From Streptomyces pilosus (GTDB lineage: Bacteria > Actinomycetota > Actinomycetes > Streptomycetales > Streptomycetaceae): a DNA stretch of 64,000 nucleotides. The notes under the pieces are model-generated. The model saw only the letters and a program-made list of their open reading frames with translations, did no database searches and was not told the origin of the DNA. The stretch spans positions 62,001 through 126,000 of the forward strand of contig NZ_BMTU01000017.1 of the NCBI RefSeq assembly GCF_014649835.1, given 5' to 3'. The position numbers were made by a program, and so were the translations under genes. Below, one piece after another: positions 63,143-64,000 of this stretch; the stretch's first letter is position 1; every line of letters begins with the position of its first letter.

Positions 63143-63735
63143 GCGCGGCCGCAGGGCGGGTGGGGCGGTTCTACACCTCGGCTCGTCGTCATCCGTGGGT
63201 GCTGGGAAAGGTCGCCGACTGGAAGATCCCGCTCGGCCCTTACACCCCGGCGCAGATCGCGGTCGCCGTGGGCGGCGGCTTCCTGCTGGTCAAGACGATC
63301 CCACTGTGGTCATGGATGGGACCGGTACCGATCGTGGCATGGGTGCTGGCCGTCTGGGCGACGCGCCGCCCGAAGATCGGGGGCCGTGCTCCGCTGCAGG
63401 CCGCGCTGGGCTGGGTGCTGCTGGCCTGGCAGCCGCACGGCGGCCGGATCGGTGGGCGCGCCGCCCGCGACCGGTCCTCCCGCGCCCTGCTGGGCGGCTT
63501 CACCCTCGAGCACGCCCCCACCGTCGAGCACGACGCTGTCCCGTCTTCCGCGCCTGCGGCCGTATCGGATCAGACTGCGCAGCGCACTGCCGGCCGGAGG
63601 CCGCGCCGGAGTTCGGTGACCCGCACGCCCACGCCGCGGCCCCAGGCGGCACCTGCGCGCCAGGAACCGGTGGGGCCGATGTCGGGGGTACAGCAGTTGC
63701 TCGCGCTCGCCGAGCAGGGCGGGGGTGTGCGGTGA
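63139..63735 (+). CDS. Conjugation membrane protein, TcpE/PrgI-like
   Basis: A 198-residue protein starting at GTG 63139 (GTGA overlap). The N-terminal SARRHPWVLGKVADWKIPLG segment precedes two short membrane helices (IAVAVGGGFLLVKTI and VPIVAWVLAVWAT), the compact pattern of TcpE/PrgI membrane subunits. The C-terminal half is a disordered Pro/Arg-rich tail with PRPQAAPARQEPVGPMSGVQ. Probably anchors the transfer ATPase encoded next. Confidence 0.65.
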   Translation: MSAAAGRVGRFYTSARRHPWVLGKVADWKIPLGPYTPAQIAVAVGGGFLLVKTIPLWSWMGPVPIVAWVLAVWATRRPKIGGRAPLQAALGWVLLAWQPHGGRIGGRAARDRSSRALLGGFTLEHAPTVEHDAVPSSAPAAVSDQTAQRTAGRRPRRSSVTRTPTPRPQAAPARQEPVGPMSGVQQLLALAEQGGGVR

Positions 63736-64000
63736 GGGTGCCGATCCGTCACATCGCAGGCCACCTGGTGTGGTCCACGCACGGCAGCGTGTGGGCCGTC
63801 TACCGGCTCCACCCGGGTCCGGATGAGAACGGGCGGCGCGAGGAGAGCGTGCAGGGAACCTACGTGCCGGCCGCGGTCCGCGACGAACAACTCACCAAGA
63901 TCACGCATCTGGTGCGCTCGCTGTCCGGAGCGCCACGCTTGTTCGGGCTGTGCGCGCAGGTCGATCCGGGGGAGATCGCCCTGCGCATGATCGAAGGCAT
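63732..64000 (+). CDS. VirB4/TcpF-like conjugation ATPase, 5' part only
   Basis: GTG 63732 overlaps the previous stop. The 89 visible codons read VRVPIRHIAGHLVWSTHGSV, WAVYRLHPGPDENG, TKITHLVRSLSGAPRLFGLC and ALRMIEG, the N-terminal domain expected of actinobacterial VirB4-like ATPases. The nucleotide-binding domain lies beyond the window end. Assignment rests on gene order and the N-terminal pattern. Confidence 0.6.
   Translation, partial: MRVPIRHIAGHLVWSTHGSVWAVYRLHPGPDENGRREESVQGTYVPAAVRDEQLTKITHLVRSLSGAPRLFGLCAQVDPGEIALRMIEG

Overview
The window is very GC-rich, with strong G/C preference at third codon positions, GTG starts, GTGA/ATGA overlaps and mycothiol-type chemistry. It also carries tpg/tap telomere genes. 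Together these point to Streptomyces or a close relative with linear replicons. All calls were made by reading the sequence; no database search was run.

Region 1 (about 1-24.7 kb) looks like a specialised-metabolite locus centred on nitrous acid. A leftward run encodes an SRPBCC protein, an AMP-forming ligase, a CreE/FzmM-like aspartate N-monooxygenase, a CreD-like nitrosuccinate lyase, a NarK-type transporter, a NasA-type nitrate reductase and two NAD(P)H flavoproteins. The two flavoproteins resemble the NirB front end but lack its sirohaem reductase domain. A second AMP-forming ligase, a small ORF and an FMN reductase lie at the left edge. So two known routes to nitrite (aspartate-nitrosuccinate and nitrate reduction) sit beside two ligases of the general type that activates acids or diazotises amines. 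To the right are a quinone-reductase-like enzyme, an acetyltransferase, an Rv2466c/DsbA-like protein, an ATP-grasp ligase, a 2OG-Fe(II) oxygenase, a Tat-exported bicovalent flavoprotein oxidase and a thioredoxin reductase. I infer a diazo, N-N or diazotisation-dependent product; the product itself is unknown.

Region 2 (24.9-31.7 kb) is a scar zone. It holds an ISL3 transposase tail, a DUF4291 gene, an MFS fragment fused to an IS5 fragment, an ankyrin gene, an apparently intact IS5-type element with a -1 frameshift arrangement, a DNA-ligase remnant, a two-gene HEAT/MerR-HEAT operon behind a MerR-style operator, and serine-recombinase and Imm49 remnants.

Region 3 (31.9-44.3 kb) carries the linear-replicon genes tpg and tap, a winged-helix plasmid protein with an internally duplicated domain, a repeat-rich intergenic region, a membrane pentapeptide-repeat protein, and a mosaic of broken genes (carbamoyltransferase, Nudix, HAD, DUF6233, tiny recG and helicase-associated pieces).

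Region 4 (44.5-58.6 kb) is a complete type I-E CRISPR-Cas locus: cas3-cas8e-cas11-cas7-cas5-cas6e-cas1-cas2. It lies between two divergently oriented arrays of 25 and 47 repeats whose leaders both face the cas operon and share a repeat-proximal motif.

Region 5 (58.7-64 kb) begins with a frameshifted AbiTii-like remnant joined to a dead tyrosine recombinase. A 43-bp exact copy of the tpg 3' end follows, then a second copy of the winged-helix gene and its upstream region in the same orientation, then the start of a conjugation operon (TcpC-like, two small membrane proteins, a VirB4-like ATPase cut by the window end). The CRISPR-Cas locus is therefore bracketed by direct repeats of a plasmid backbone, which suggests capture, duplication or recombination between related linear or conjugative elements.
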